A model generated the notes under the pieces. The model made no database searches, was not told the DNA's origin, and saw only the letters and a program-made list of their open reading frames with translations. A DNA stretch of 60,231 nucleotides from Candidatus Polarisedimenticola svalbardensis (GTDB lineage: Bacteria > Acidobacteriota > Polarisedimenticolia > Polarisedimenticolales > Polarisedimenticolaceae). Shown piece after piece: positions 26,231-34,327 of this stretch. The stretch is from assembly GCA_014764515.1 (NCBI GenBank), contig JACXWD010000010.1:1-60231 (forward strand). The letters run 5' to 3'. The number at the start of each line of letters is the position of its first letter. Positions within the stretch are counted from its first letter, which is position 1. The translations under genes and the position numbers were made by a program.

Positions 26231-27034
26231 TCAGTAACCGAAGAACAGCTTCCTCGAATGGGGCGCCAGATCTTCGAAGTCAAACAGCACCAGCCAGTCG
26301 ATGGTCTTGAATTCCCGATCCAGCACTGGTGGGCTGACGACCCGGGAGCCGTACCGCAGGTACAGTTTGAACAGAGGAGGGATCGTGGCCGTGCCCTGGA
26401 ACGGCGGTACGCCTTCTTCAGGTTGACATGCAAACCCCGGCCGGCATTCCACGCGCAGCGACGGATGGACCAGGCCGCTCTCTTCGATATGCCGGTGCAC
26501 CGCCAGGCCTTCCATGGCGTCCTGGCTGGTGATGGAGCAACAGCCGAAGAAGTAGCGCTTGCGGTTGAATGAGAGATACTGGGCCAGTCCTTTCCAGAGC
26601 AGGAAAAGCACCTGTCGATTGCGGTAAGGGAGGGCCACCGAAGCTCTTCCGATTTCCACCGATCCAGACCTGACGTCCGGAGGGAGCCCGTCCAGATCAA
26701 ACTCGTCGTTGGAATAGAAGCCTGCACCGCTATCAGCCATTTCGAAGGTCTGCATCCGGTAGGTGCCGACGATAAGACCGGCCTCCGTGTCTTCCACGAT
26801 CAGGTGGTGGAAAAAAGGGTCGTAACGGTCCTGGTCCTTGCCGGACTCGAACGAACCTGCCAGGCCTTCACCCAGTTCCAGGTTGAAAACCTCGAATCTC
26901 AGGCGCAGCGCCGCCTCGTATTCCTCCTGGGTGGATGCGAACTTGACGCAATACTTCCCTTCGACCAGTGGTTGGTCCGGGCGGCACTCCGGGATGTGCG
27001 GGAAGCCGGTGCCTGAGGCGGATTCTGATTCCAT
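26231..27034 (-). CDS. olsB: OlsB-like GNAT N-acyltransferase (ornithine-lipid first step)
   Basis: This 267-residue protein has the Acetyltransf_5 pattern: ALRLRFEVFNLELGEG, DPFFHHLIVED, GTYRMQT and VEIGRASVALPYRNRQVLFLLWKGL, then FFGCCSI. These features mark the GNAT-related family that includes OlsB, which attaches a 3-hydroxy-fatty acyl chain from ACP to ornithine (or a similar amine). ATG 27034 is preferred to the TTG one codon earlier. Pairing with a PlsC-type gene supports an OlsBA-type amino-lipid pathway. The family also includes autoinducer-like and other acyltransferases, so the amine is inferred. Confidence 0.8.
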   Translation of the reverse strand: MESESASGTGFPHIPECRPDQPLVEGKYCVKFASTQEEYEAALRLRFEVFNLELGEGLAGSFESGKDQDRYDPFFHHLIVEDTEAGLIVGTYRMQTFEMADSGAGFYSNDEFDLDGLPPDVRSGSVEIGRASVALPYRNRQVLFLLWKGLAQYLSFNRKRYFFGCCSITSQDAMEGLAVHRHIEESGLVHPSLRVECRPGFACQPEEGVPPFQGTATIPPLFKLYLRYGSRVVSPPVLDREFKTIDWLVLFDFEDLAPHSRKLFFGY

Positions 27035-27055
27035 CAAATAAATTTTACCACGGTC

Positions 27056-27844
27056 TCACCGGTAGAACTCAGGTCGCCGGTCTCTCAGAAGATGGTTTCG
27101 GGGAGTCAGGGATTTATTCCGTGATTCCTTCGGGTCGATCTCGAGAACCTGCAGCCGCCTGCGCTGGGCCGGAGCCCGGCCCAGTACCTGCCCCTTCGGC
27201 CCGACGATCTGGCTGCCTCCGGTGAACCTGAGGCTGGCGTGGGGTCGCTTCTCCAGGCCGAAGCGGTTGGTGGTTACCGCAAAAATTCCATTTTCCAGAC
27301 AACGGGTCTGCATGCTCTTCTGGCAATAATTCAGGACCAGGTTGGAGGGGTGGCAAAGGAGTTCCATCCCCTGCAAAGTCAGGGTACGGGTGACTTCGGG
27401 GAAAACCCAGTCGAAGCAGATCATCATGCCGACCCTTACCCCCCGGATCGTATTGATTTCCAGCGGAAGGTCGCCCGGGTCGAAGTAACGCTTCTCCTCG
27501 TTGAACAGGTGGATCTTGCGGTAGGTCCGAAGCAGACCCCGGGGGCCGATCAGGAGGGAGGAGTTGTAGATCCTCTTGCCGCTTTTTTCGGCGAATCCGG
27601 TGACGACGTACATCCCTTTCCTGCGGCAGAGCCTTGAAAGGGCATCGACGCTTTCGGACCGGGATGGATCCTCGGCCAGGGATGCGAGCTCTTTCCGGTC
27701 CCGGAAGGTGTACCCGGTGAACGGCAACTCCGGCAGGACCATCAGGTCGGCGTCCACCGGTTCCAAAGCCTTCAGCACGATATCAAGGTTGGTCCCGAGA
27801 TCGCCGAAACATGGATGGAATTGGAAATAGCCGACTTTGAACAT
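27056..27844 (-). CDS. Nitrilase-superfamily carbon-nitrogen hydrolase
   Basis: This 262-residue enzyme is a member of the carbon-nitrogen hydrolase family, cytoplasmic, acting on amides or nitriles. The catalytic triad is visible: Glu in VLPELPFTGYTF, Lys in YRKIHLF and Cys in MICFDWVFPEV. GAGAGG precedes ATG 27844 with good spacing. A promoter with TTGAAA and TATTTA lies just upstream. It is the first gene of a five-gene minus-strand operon leading to the OlsB/OlsA-like genes, which suggests a role in supplying or removing an amine or amide used there. The specific substrate cannot be read from sequence. Confidence 0.87.
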   Translation of the reverse strand: MFKVGYFQFHPCFGDLGTNLDIVLKALEPVDADLMVLPELPFTGYTFRDRKELASLAEDPSRSESVDALSRLCRRKGMYVVTGFAEKSGKRIYNSSLLIGPRGLLRTYRKIHLFNEEKRYFDPGDLPLEINTIRGVRVGMMICFDWVFPEVTRTLTLQGMELLCHPSNLVLNYCQKSMQTRCLENGIFAVTTNRFGLEKRPHASLRFTGGSQIVGPKGQVLGRAPAQRRRLQVLEIDPKESRNKSLTPRNHLLRDRRPEFYR

Positions 27845-27879
27845 GATTACCTCTCGGAGGGAGTGTCCCACTTTCGCCT

Positions 27880-27908
27880 TAAATAAGCTGGTTTTCAAGG
27901 GTTTTCAA
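27880..27908 (-). promoter_or_regulatory. Promoter of the nitrilase-OlsBA-fusion operon
   Basis: TTGAAA (27903-27908) and TATTTA (27880-27885) are 17 bases apart on the minus strand, ahead of ATG 27844 with GAGAGG. This is a near-consensus sigma-70 promoter. Confidence 0.65.
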
Positions 27909-27926
27909 TATTTTTATCCAGGGATC

Positions 27927-27968
27927 TTGACGTGGAGCCGATTTAATCCAACAATATATCCGGATATA
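27927..27968 (+). promoter_or_regulatory. Promoter and TATATCCGGATATA operator of the ArsR-MTase/ahcY operon
   Basis: TTGACG (27927-27932) and AACAAT (27950-27955) are 17 bases apart. A perfect 14-base palindrome (27955-27968) begins at the end of that -10 and lies about 20 bases before the TTG start. The position fits repression of the operon by the encoded ArsR-type regulator. Confidence 0.55.
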
Positions 27969-27987
27969 CGGATGGAGTTAAAGGTAC

Positions 27988-28944
27988 TTGACCACCCAAG
28001 CGTCCACAGAAGCCGGGATTTTTCGCCGGATGTCGACCCTCTCCGACCCGATCCGGAGCCGGGTGCTCCTGGTGCTGGAGAGAAGGCACCTGTCGGTGAG
28101 CGAACTCTGTGAGGTCCTTGGTCTTCCCCAGTCCACAGTCAGCCGGCACCTCAAGCTGCTTTCGGAAGCCGGCTGGATCAACGCCCGCCGGGAGGGAACG
28201 CGAAGGATGTACGTGCTGTTCCCCGACGATCTGGAGGAGAGTGCCGCCTCCCTGTGGTCGATCCTCAGGGAACAGGTCGCAGAACTGCCGGAGTCGCGTG
28301 AAGATTCCCGGAGAGTCGTCCAGGTCATGGCCGGCCGTAGAAGCCGTTCCCAGGAGTTTTTCGATCGGGATGCACCGGAGTGGGACCGGGTGCGTGAGAG
28401 CCTGTTCGGCGACCGGTTCGGTCTGTTGGCCCTGCCCGGCCTGCTGGATCCGGACTGGGTCGTAGGTGACCTTGGTTGCGGCACCGGGCTGATGGCGGAA
28501 GCGGTTGCACCGTTCGTGAAACAGGTGCATGCCGTTGATGATTCCGAAGCGATGCTGGTCGCTGCGGAGAAACGAATTGGCCCGCGAAACAACATCCGGT
28601 TGTATCAGGCCGCTCTGGAGTCTTTGCCGCTGTCGGACAACAGTCTGGATGCGGCGATCATGATCCTGGTTCTGCACCATTTGCCGGACCCGGATGCGGC
28701 GTTGGCGGAAGTAAGGCGGGCTGTGAAGCCCGGCGGAAGGATCCTGATCGTGGACATGGTGCCTCACGAGCGGGCTGAATTCGAGGAAAACATGGGTCAT
28801 GTCTGGCTGGGCTTTGCTGAGTCGGATGTGGTTCGCCGGGCAAGAGAAGCAGGATTTGAACGAGTTCGGCACAGTCTGTTGCCGATGGAACGAAACGCAA
28901 AAGGACCGGCATTGTTCGCCATGACTGGGCGGGCCGCCGGATAA
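27988..28944 (+). CDS. ArsR-family regulator fused to a SAM methyltransferase domain
   Basis: Residues of about 12-75 form an ArsR winged helix ([40 protein letters not shown]). Residues of about 150-300 form a class I methyltransferase fold with [18 protein letters not shown] and [17 protein letters not shown]. There are no metal-sensing Cys pairs. The start is TTG 27988 (ATG 28030 is an alternative). The gene is followed 29 nt later by ahcY, so the C-terminal domain may sense SAM or SAH and regulate the methyl cycle. That matches the known SahR type, an ArsR family member controlling SAM-cycle genes in Proteobacteria, by architecture rather than by demonstrated homology. Confidence 0.85.
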   Translation: MTTQASTEAGIFRRMSTLSDPIRSRVLLVLERRHLSVSELCEVLGLPQSTVSRHLKLLSEAGWINARREGTRRMYVLFPDDLEESAASLWSILREQVAELPESREDSRRVVQVMAGRRSRSQEFFDRDAPEWDRVRESLFGDRFGLLALPGLLDPDWVVGDLGCGTGLMAEAVAPFVKQVHAVDDSEAMLVAAEKRIGPRNNIRLYQAALESLPLSDNSLDAAIMILVLHHLPDPDAALAEVRRAVKPGGRILIVDMVPHERAEFEENMGHVWLGFAESDVVRRAREAGFERVRHSLLPMERNAKGPALFAMTGRAAG

Positions 28945-28973
28945 CCGATCCCATGGGGACTGGAGGAAACGAG

Positions 28974-30476
28974 ATGACGACAGTGAGTGGTGAGAAGATT
29001 CACCCGTTCAAGGCAGCCGAGAAAGCCGGCCGGCCGGCCTACAAGGTGAAGGATCTTGGCGAGGCGGCGTTCGGTCGCCGTGAAATGGTTCTGGCGGAAC
29101 ATGAGATGCCTGGACTGATGGTATTGCGGGAACGGTACGCCGGCAAACAGCCGCTTGCCGGTGTCAAGGTCATGGGCAGTCTGCACATGACCATCCAGAC
29201 TGCAGTGCTGATCGAGACCCTGGCCGATCTGGGAGCGGATATCCGCTGGGTTTCCTGCAACATCTTTTCCACCCAGGACCATGCTGCCGCGGCTGTTGTC
29301 GTGGGGCGGCCGGAAACCGGTGGAACAGTCGACGATCCCCGGGGAGTGCCGGTATTCGCATGGAAAGGGGAAACCCTTGAGGAATACTGGTGGTGCACCG
29401 GTGAGGCGCTGATGTGGCCCGACGGTACCGGCCCGGACATGATCGTGGATGATGGCGGCGACGCCACGATGCTGGTCCACAAAGGGAAAGAGTTTGAAGA
29501 CGCCGGCCAGGTGCCGGAATTTGATCCCGCCAACGATGCGGAGGAGTGGGGTGTGATCCTCAACCTGCTGCGGGCGGAGATGGCGGAAAACCCGGCACGC
29601 TGGAACAAGGTTGCCGCCGGCATCTACGGCGTCAGCGAGGAGACCACCACCGGGGTGCACCGCCTGTACCAGATGGCAAACGAAGGGAAGCTGTTGTTCC
29701 CCGCCATCAACGTCAACGATTCGGTGACCAAGAGCAAGTTCGACAACATCTATGGTTGCCGCCACTCCCTCACGGACGGTATCTGCCGCGCCAGCGACGT
29801 CATGATCGGCGGCAAGGTCGCCGTGGTATGCGGCTACGGCGAGGTCGGCAAAGGGTGCGCACAGGCACTCAGGGGCCAGGGCGCCAGGGTTGTTATAACC
29901 GAGATCGATCCGATCTGCGCACTGCAGGCCGCCATGGAAGGGTACGAAGTCAACACCCTGGAAAACGTGATAGAAACGGCAGATATCTTCATCACCACTA
30001 CCGGCAACAAGGACGTCCTGACCGCCGCCCACATGAGCCGGATGAAGGACAAGGCGATCGTCGGCAACATTGGCCATTTCGACAACGAGATCGACATCGC
30101 CGGACTGAAGAAGATCAAGGGCATTGAATGCGTCAACGTCAAGCCCCAGTACGATGAATGGCGGTTCCCCGACGGGCACAGCGTCATGATGCTGGCCGAG
30201 GGTCGCCTCCTGAACCTGGGTTGCGCCACCGGCCACCCCAGTTTCGTGATGTCCGCATCGTTCACCAACCAGGTGATGGCCCAGATCGAATTGCACATCA
30301 ACAAAGGCAAGTACGAACGGAAGGTCTACGTGTTGCCCAAGCACCTGGACGAAGAGGTTGCACGGTTGCACCTCCCCCATTTGGGCGTGAACCTGACCCG
30401 CCTTACAAAAGATCAGGCCGACTATCTCGGGATACCGGTGGATGGACCGTACAAACCGGAGCATTACCGCTACTGA
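28974..30476 (+). CDS. ahcY: S-adenosylhomocysteine hydrolase
   Basis: This 500-residue enzyme hydrolyses SAH to adenosine and homocysteine, removing the inhibitor of methyltransferases. Signature features are the N-terminal [31 protein letters not shown] region, the NAD-binding [20 protein letters not shown], and the conserved C-terminal [14 protein letters not shown] 28974 has GGAGG at 28962-28966; an ATG at 28953 is less suitable. It is cotranscribed with the ArsR-MTase regulator, and a strong terminator follows. The length is at the upper end of the family. Confidence 0.97.
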   Translation: MTTVSGEKIHPFKAAEKAGRPAYKVKDLGEAAFGRREMVLAEHEMPGLMVLRERYAGKQPLAGVKVMGSLHMTIQTAVLIETLADLGADIRWVSCNIFSTQDHAAAAVVVGRPETGGTVDDPRGVPVFAWKGETLEEYWWCTGEALMWPDGTGPDMIVDDGGDATMLVHKGKEFEDAGQVPEFDPANDAEEWGVILNLLRAEMAENPARWNKVAAGIYGVSEETTTGVHRLYQMANEGKLLFPAINVNDSVTKSKFDNIYGCRHSLTDGICRASDVMIGGKVAVVCGYGEVGKGCAQALRGQGARVVITEIDPICALQAAMEGYEVNTLENVIETADIFITTTGNKDVLTAAHMSRMKDKAIVGNIGHFDNEIDIAGLKKIKGIECVNVKPQYDEWRFPDGHSVMMLAEGRLLNLGCATGHPSFVMSASFTNQVMAQIELHINKGKYERKVYVLPKHLDEEVARLHLPHLGVNLTRLTKDQADYLGIPVDGPYKPEHYRY

Positions 30477-30501
30477 TCGGTCAACGGCTGGATCTGAACG
30501 A

Positions 30502-30535
30502 CGCCTGGCAGCCTTGTGCTGCCGGGCGTTTTTTT
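30502..30535 (+). terminator. Rho-independent terminator after ahcY
   Basis: A 10-bp stem (CGCCTGGCAG / CTGCCGGGCG) with loop CCTTGTG is followed by seven T. Confidence 0.92.
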
Positions 30536-31154
30536 AGCTGAGTTCCGTTTCGGCGCCCAGCCGATGCAGCAGCTCACGGTACCAGTCCAGGGCGATCGCC
30601 GTACGTCCCGGCAGGGCGGTGGTTCCCCAGATCACGGTCAGGGTTGCGGTAGTGTCACCGCTGGTCTTGGTCCGTTGGGAGTCCTTGACGCCGTTGGCGC
30701 AGGCTCCTGCGGAATCGTACAGGCAGAACAGACCATCGAACCGTATTTCCTGTCCCGACGGATTGAAAACGTAGCGCCCTTCTTCCCCCGCAATCCCCAC
30801 CTTGTAGGGCGGCTTCGCCAGGGCGGTGTCCACCATGCTGATCGGCAGCCCGCTGTGGTACGAGACCGCGTTGCAGGCGTCCACTGCCGGATTGATGGTG
30901 GAAAGTTTGCCCTGGTCTGCGGCTCGCACCAGATACTCGGAAGCCGGTTTTCCCCGCCCGGTCGGCTTGTAGCCGGCGACCCGGAACAGATCGCGAACCG
31001 CCGTCTTGACCTGGTCGCTGGGCGCCAGCGGCCCTGCGGACCCTGGGTGGAGCAGGGCCACCAGCCAGTCTGGGCTGGCCAGTTCCGACAGGGGGACCGG
31101 GAACCGGGTCAGGAAGGCGGCGGCATCCAGCAGGTCGTGGTGTTGTGTCTCCAT
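30534..31154 (-). CDS. B3/B4 tRNA-binding-domain protein
   Basis: This 206-residue protein resembles the free-standing B3/B4 domain found in phenylalanyl-tRNA synthetase beta chains, with the pattern KPASEYLVRAADQGKLSTINPAVDACNAVSYHSGLPISMVD. Stand-alone B3/B4 proteins may edit mischarged tRNAs or bind small molecules. ATG 31154 is chosen over an in-frame ATG at 31217. No clear Shine-Dalgarno is seen. The gene is convergent with ahcY across the terminator (the stop lies within the T-run) and divergent from the AAA+ regulator. Function is inferred from the domain only. Confidence 0.75.
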   Translation of the reverse strand: METQHHDLLDAAAFLTRFPVPLSELASPDWLVALLHPGSAGPLAPSDQVKTAVRDLFRVAGYKPTGRGKPASEYLVRAADQGKLSTINPAVDACNAVSYHSGLPISMVDTALAKPPYKVGIAGEEGRYVFNPSGQEIRFDGLFCLYDSAGACANGVKDSQRTKTSGDTTATLTVIWGTTALPGRTAIALDWYRELLHRLGAETELS

Positions 31155-31352
31155 AGCGTCGGAAAAGCGTATCAGAATCCGTATCCGTACGGGGTGTGGA
31201 GTGACAAACTTTCGCCTCATCCCGTGCGGAATGTGACGTTTGTTGTTGGGTAGCGTTGCGATCGGCGACATGTCTCCCGACACTCGGTCTGTTTTTCGAT
31301 GCAGCCGGTCTGGCCCTGCCCTTGCATCCATGGTGCATGGAAAAGGATGACC

Positions 31353-32321
31353 ATGACCCTGGAACCAATTACAAAATCGAAACAGCACGATCCGTTCGAG
31401 GCCTTTATCGGCTGTTCGGACACGATCCTGAGTCTGATCGATACGGTGCGGGAGGTGGCCCGGACTGATTCCACCGTCCTGATCACCGGCGAAGGCGGTA
31501 CAGGCAAGGGGTTGATGGCCCGAACCATCCACGCTGCATCGGATCGATCCGGGAAGCCGTTCGTGACGGCAAACTGTGTGGTGCATTCCAGGGCGCTGCT
31601 CCACAGCGAACTGTTCGGAGAGGACCGGGATCAGGGGAGTTCGGACGGCGGCGTCAAGCGAGGCAGGTTCGAGCTGGCGTCTGGCGGGACCCTTTTCCTC
31701 GATGAGATCGGGGATATCTTTCCCGAGACCCAGATGCTGCTCCTTCGGATACTGGAAGAGCGCACCTTCGAACGGGTAGGGGGCGGAACGACTCTTGCCG
31801 CCGACGTTCGCCTGATCGCAGCGGCGAACCGGGACCTTCAGCTGGACATTGCTGAAGGAGCGTTCCGATCCGAACTGTACTATCGACTGAACGTCATCCC
31901 GGTCCGCATGCCGCCCTTGAGGGAACGGCGCGATGATGTGCCGCTTCTGGCGAATCACTTCCTTGCCCGCTACGTGGGACGGCACGGAAAGCCTGTGGAC
32001 ACCATCGATCCGGCCGCCATGGAGCTGATGACGGCCTACAGTTGGCCAGGCAATGTCCGGGAGCTGGAAACCGTGGTGGAGCGGAGCGTCGTTCTCTCCC
32101 GTTCAAAGGAAATCGTTCCCGACGATCTGCCGCAGGCGCTCCAGCAGCCGGGTCGGGGTCCGGCGATCCCGGGCCGGGGAACCCTTCTGGAGATCGAGGC
32201 GGTCCGGATTACCGAGGCCCTCAGTGAGGCGGAAGGCAATAAAAAACTGGCCGCCAGGAAACTCGGAATCCATCGCAGCACGCTGTATAAAAAAATTGAA
32301 AAGCTGGGATTGAACCGTTGA
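31353..32321 (+). CDS. AAA+ Fis-type transcriptional regulator lacking GAFTGA
   Basis: This 322-residue protein has a bacterial enhancer-binding AAA+ domain: Walker A GEGGTGKG (about 46-53), GGTLFLDEIGD as Walker B, and ELYYRLNVIPVRMPPLRERRDDVPLL, WPGNVREL. The C-terminus (about 297-321) is a Fis-type helix-turn-helix. In sigma-54 activators the GAFTGA loop lies between ELFG and RRGRFE. Here that stretch is ELFGEDRDQGSSDGGVKRGRFE, so GAFTGA is absent. TyrR-type regulators that work with sigma-70 also lack it. No receiver or sensor domain is present. ATG 31353 follows AAAAGG by six bases. It overlaps the next gene's start by four bases. Confidence 0.9.
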   Translation: MTLEPITKSKQHDPFEAFIGCSDTILSLIDTVREVARTDSTVLITGEGGTGKGLMARTIHAASDRSGKPFVTANCVVHSRALLHSELFGEDRDQGSSDGGVKRGRFELASGGTLFLDEIGDIFPETQMLLLRILEERTFERVGGGTTLAADVRLIAAANRDLQLDIAEGAFRSELYYRLNVIPVRMPPLRERRDDVPLLANHFLARYVGRHGKPVDTIDPAAMELMTAYSWPGNVRELETVVERSVVLSRSKEIVPDDLPQALQQPGRGPAIPGRGTLLEIEAVRITEALSEAEGNKKLAARKLGIHRSTLYKKIEKLGLNR

Positions 32322-34327
32322 AACGAAGCGGATCCATACGGTTGTTCATTACAGCGGTTTGCCTCGCTGCGGTGGCCGTTGCCTTCAAGTTTGCAGCCCA
32401 CGGTATCTGGGACCAGGTCGGCATTCTGGCCACGCTGGTGCTGGGGACAGCCGCCGCTGCCGCATGGCCTGTGCGCCTGCCGAATGTCCGCGTTCAGTTC
32501 ACGGTCAACCACCCGATCATCCTTTGCAGCCTGGCGATGCTCGGCCCCGGGCCGGCCATACTGGTAGCCTCCGCCGGTGTGGTCGGCGCCACGCTGAAAG
32601 TGCGCCACAAGGCGACCGCTGTCAGGCTCGTATTCAACCTCGGCGCCCAGATCCTGGCGGCCGGTCTTGCCGGAATGACGTTCATGCTGGCCGGTGGTCA
32701 GGCTGGTGAGCCGCTTCGGGAACTGCTGATCCCGCTACTGGCGGCGACCACCGTCCTGTTCCTCGCGGACAACGGCCTGGTGGCCATGGTGGTCGCCATG
32801 GACCAGGACAGGCCGTTCTGGACGGTCTGGAACGACTCGTTCCGGTGGTCCGCCGTTTCCTACTTCACCGGGATGAGTTTCGCGTCTGCGATCATGCTGG
32901 CGTATGAATCCCTTGGGGTCATGGGATTCGCTCTCGGAATCGCCCCTGCCTGGCTGTTGATCTCGTTCTTCAGGATTCAGAAGCGCTGGCAGGCGGAACA
33001 CCTGCACCGGATGGAGCAGGTCGAGCAGCTCAACCGTGTCCTGGAGTGGAAAGTGAAGGACCGCACGCGAGAGCTGCAGGCGGCCCTGGGCTCACTCGAG
33101 GAAACCAACAGCAAACTGGTTGGGGCGAACGAGGCACTCACCGAGGCGAGCAAGGCCAAAAGCGAATTCCTCGCCAACGTGTCTCACGAACTGAGAACGC
33201 CGTTGAATGCTGTGATCGGTTTCTCGGAAGTGCTGTCAGCCCAGGAAACCGAGGGCCTGAGCGGCCGGCAGCTGGACTTTCTCAAAGCGATACACGACGG
33301 AGGCGATCATCTGCTGTCACTGATCAACGACATCCTGGACCTCTCGAAGATCGAATCGGGGCGCATGCCGCTGAACCTGGATGTGGTTGAAGCGGTGCCC
33401 ATCGTGTCTGAAGTCGTCGCCATGCTCCAGGGGCAGGCGGAAAAGACCGAACTGGATCTTGTCGCCGAGTGTGACGACGGGATCAGTCCGGTATCCGTAG
33501 ATCCCCGCCTGTTCAGGGAGGTGCTCCTGAACCTGGTCAGCAATGCGATCAAGTTCACCCCGGAGGGAGGATCGATTCGGGTTCTGGCGCGCATGGAGGA
33601 CAGCGACCTGGTTGTTCAGGTTGTAGACAACGGCATCGGCCTTGCGGAAGGGGATCAGGCGAGAGTGTTCGAGCAGTTTTTCCAGGTTGACGGCACCTAT
33701 ACCCGCAAGTTCAGGGGCACAGGGCTGGGCCTTGGCCTGGTGCGGCGCATGGTGGAGATGCATGGCGGCACCGTGGCTGTTCATTCCGTGCTGGGCGAGG
33801 GAGCAACCTTTAGCTGCAGGTTCCCCGACTGCAGGGTGGATGTTCCCAGGGAGCTGCCGCCCAGCGACTTCGGTGTGAACGTATCGGGGAACGAAGGCGA
33901 TCCGTTGTCCAGCGATTCGCAGGACCCGGCGCCGATGGTCAAGGCAGGCCAGCGCACCATCCTCGTAGTAGATCCCGATCCGTTGAACCGGCGTCTGGCG
34001 GTCAATGCTCTTAAGACCCGGGACTACAGGGTTCTGGAGGCATCGGCAAGCGCCGCGGCCCTCCAGTTCCTCCGGGTCCAGCGCGTCGATCTGGTTCTGG
34101 TCGCCCTCGACCTTGCCGACGCAGACGCCTACGCCCTGGCCCAGAATATTTTGAACGAGCCGGCCGCCCGGGGTGTTGCCCTGGTCGCCCTGGCTGGCAC
34201 GGAGATGACCGATCCGGCGGTGATCCGAAAGTCCGGTTTTGATGGACTGATTGCAACACCGGTGCAGATCAACAAGTTGCCGAGCCAGGTGCGGACATAC
34301 CTGGAGCGGAAGGAGCATGTGGCATGA
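32318..34327 (+). CDS. Hybrid sensor histidine kinase with a degenerate receiver
   Basis: The 669-residue kinase has an N-terminal membrane region of about seven TM helices (about 1-215, MASE-like), a coiled-coil linker, and a HisKA domain with SEFLANVSHELRTPLN (His290). An HATPase domain (NLVSNAIKFTPEGG, DNGIGL, GTGLGLGLV) follows. The C-terminal receiver starts TILVVDPDPLN but the phospho-acceptor position in LVLVALDLADAD is Ala instead of Asp, and the conserved Lys is Thr. It is thus a pseudo-receiver. The start is TTG 32318. It overlaps the AAA+ regulator upstream and the next gene downstream, so all three form an operon. Confidence 0.88.
   Translation: MKRSGSIRLFITAVCLAAVAVAFKFAAHGIWDQVGILATLVLGTAAAAAWPVRLPNVRVQFTVNHPIILCSLAMLGPGPAILVASAGVVGATLKVRHKATAVRLVFNLGAQILAAGLAGMTFMLAGGQAGEPLRELLIPLLAATTVLFLADNGLVAMVVAMDQDRPFWTVWNDSFRWSAVSYFTGMSFASAIMLAYESLGVMGFALGIAPAWLLISFFRIQKRWQAEHLHRMEQVEQLNRVLEWKVKDRTRELQAALGSLEETNSKLVGANEALTEASKAKSEFLANVSHELRTPLNAVIGFSEVLSAQETEGLSGRQLDFLKAIHDGGDHLLSLINDILDLSKIESGRMPLNLDVVEAVPIVSEVVAMLQGQAEKTELDLVAECDDGISPVSVDPRLFREVLLNLVSNAIKFTPEGGSIRVLARMEDSDLVVQVVDNGIGLAEGDQARVFEQFFQVDGTYTRKFRGTGLGLGLVRRMVEMHGGTVAVHSVLGEGATFSCRFPDCRVDVPRELPPSDFGVNVSGNEGDPLSSDSQDPAPMVKAGQRTILVVDPDPLNRRLAVNALKTRDYRVLEASASAAALQFLRVQRVDLVLVALDLADADAYALAQNILNEPAARGVALVALAGTEMTDPAVIRKSGFDGLIATPVQINKLPSQVRTYLERKEHVA

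Noticed and set aside
28944-28973. SAH riboswitch before ahcY
   Set aside because: Only 29 bases separate ahcY from the regulator gene, too short for a riboswitch aptamer.
31353-32321. Sigma-54 activator assignment
   Set aside because: The GAFTGA loop needed for sigma-54 contact is not present, so the standard role is not claimed.
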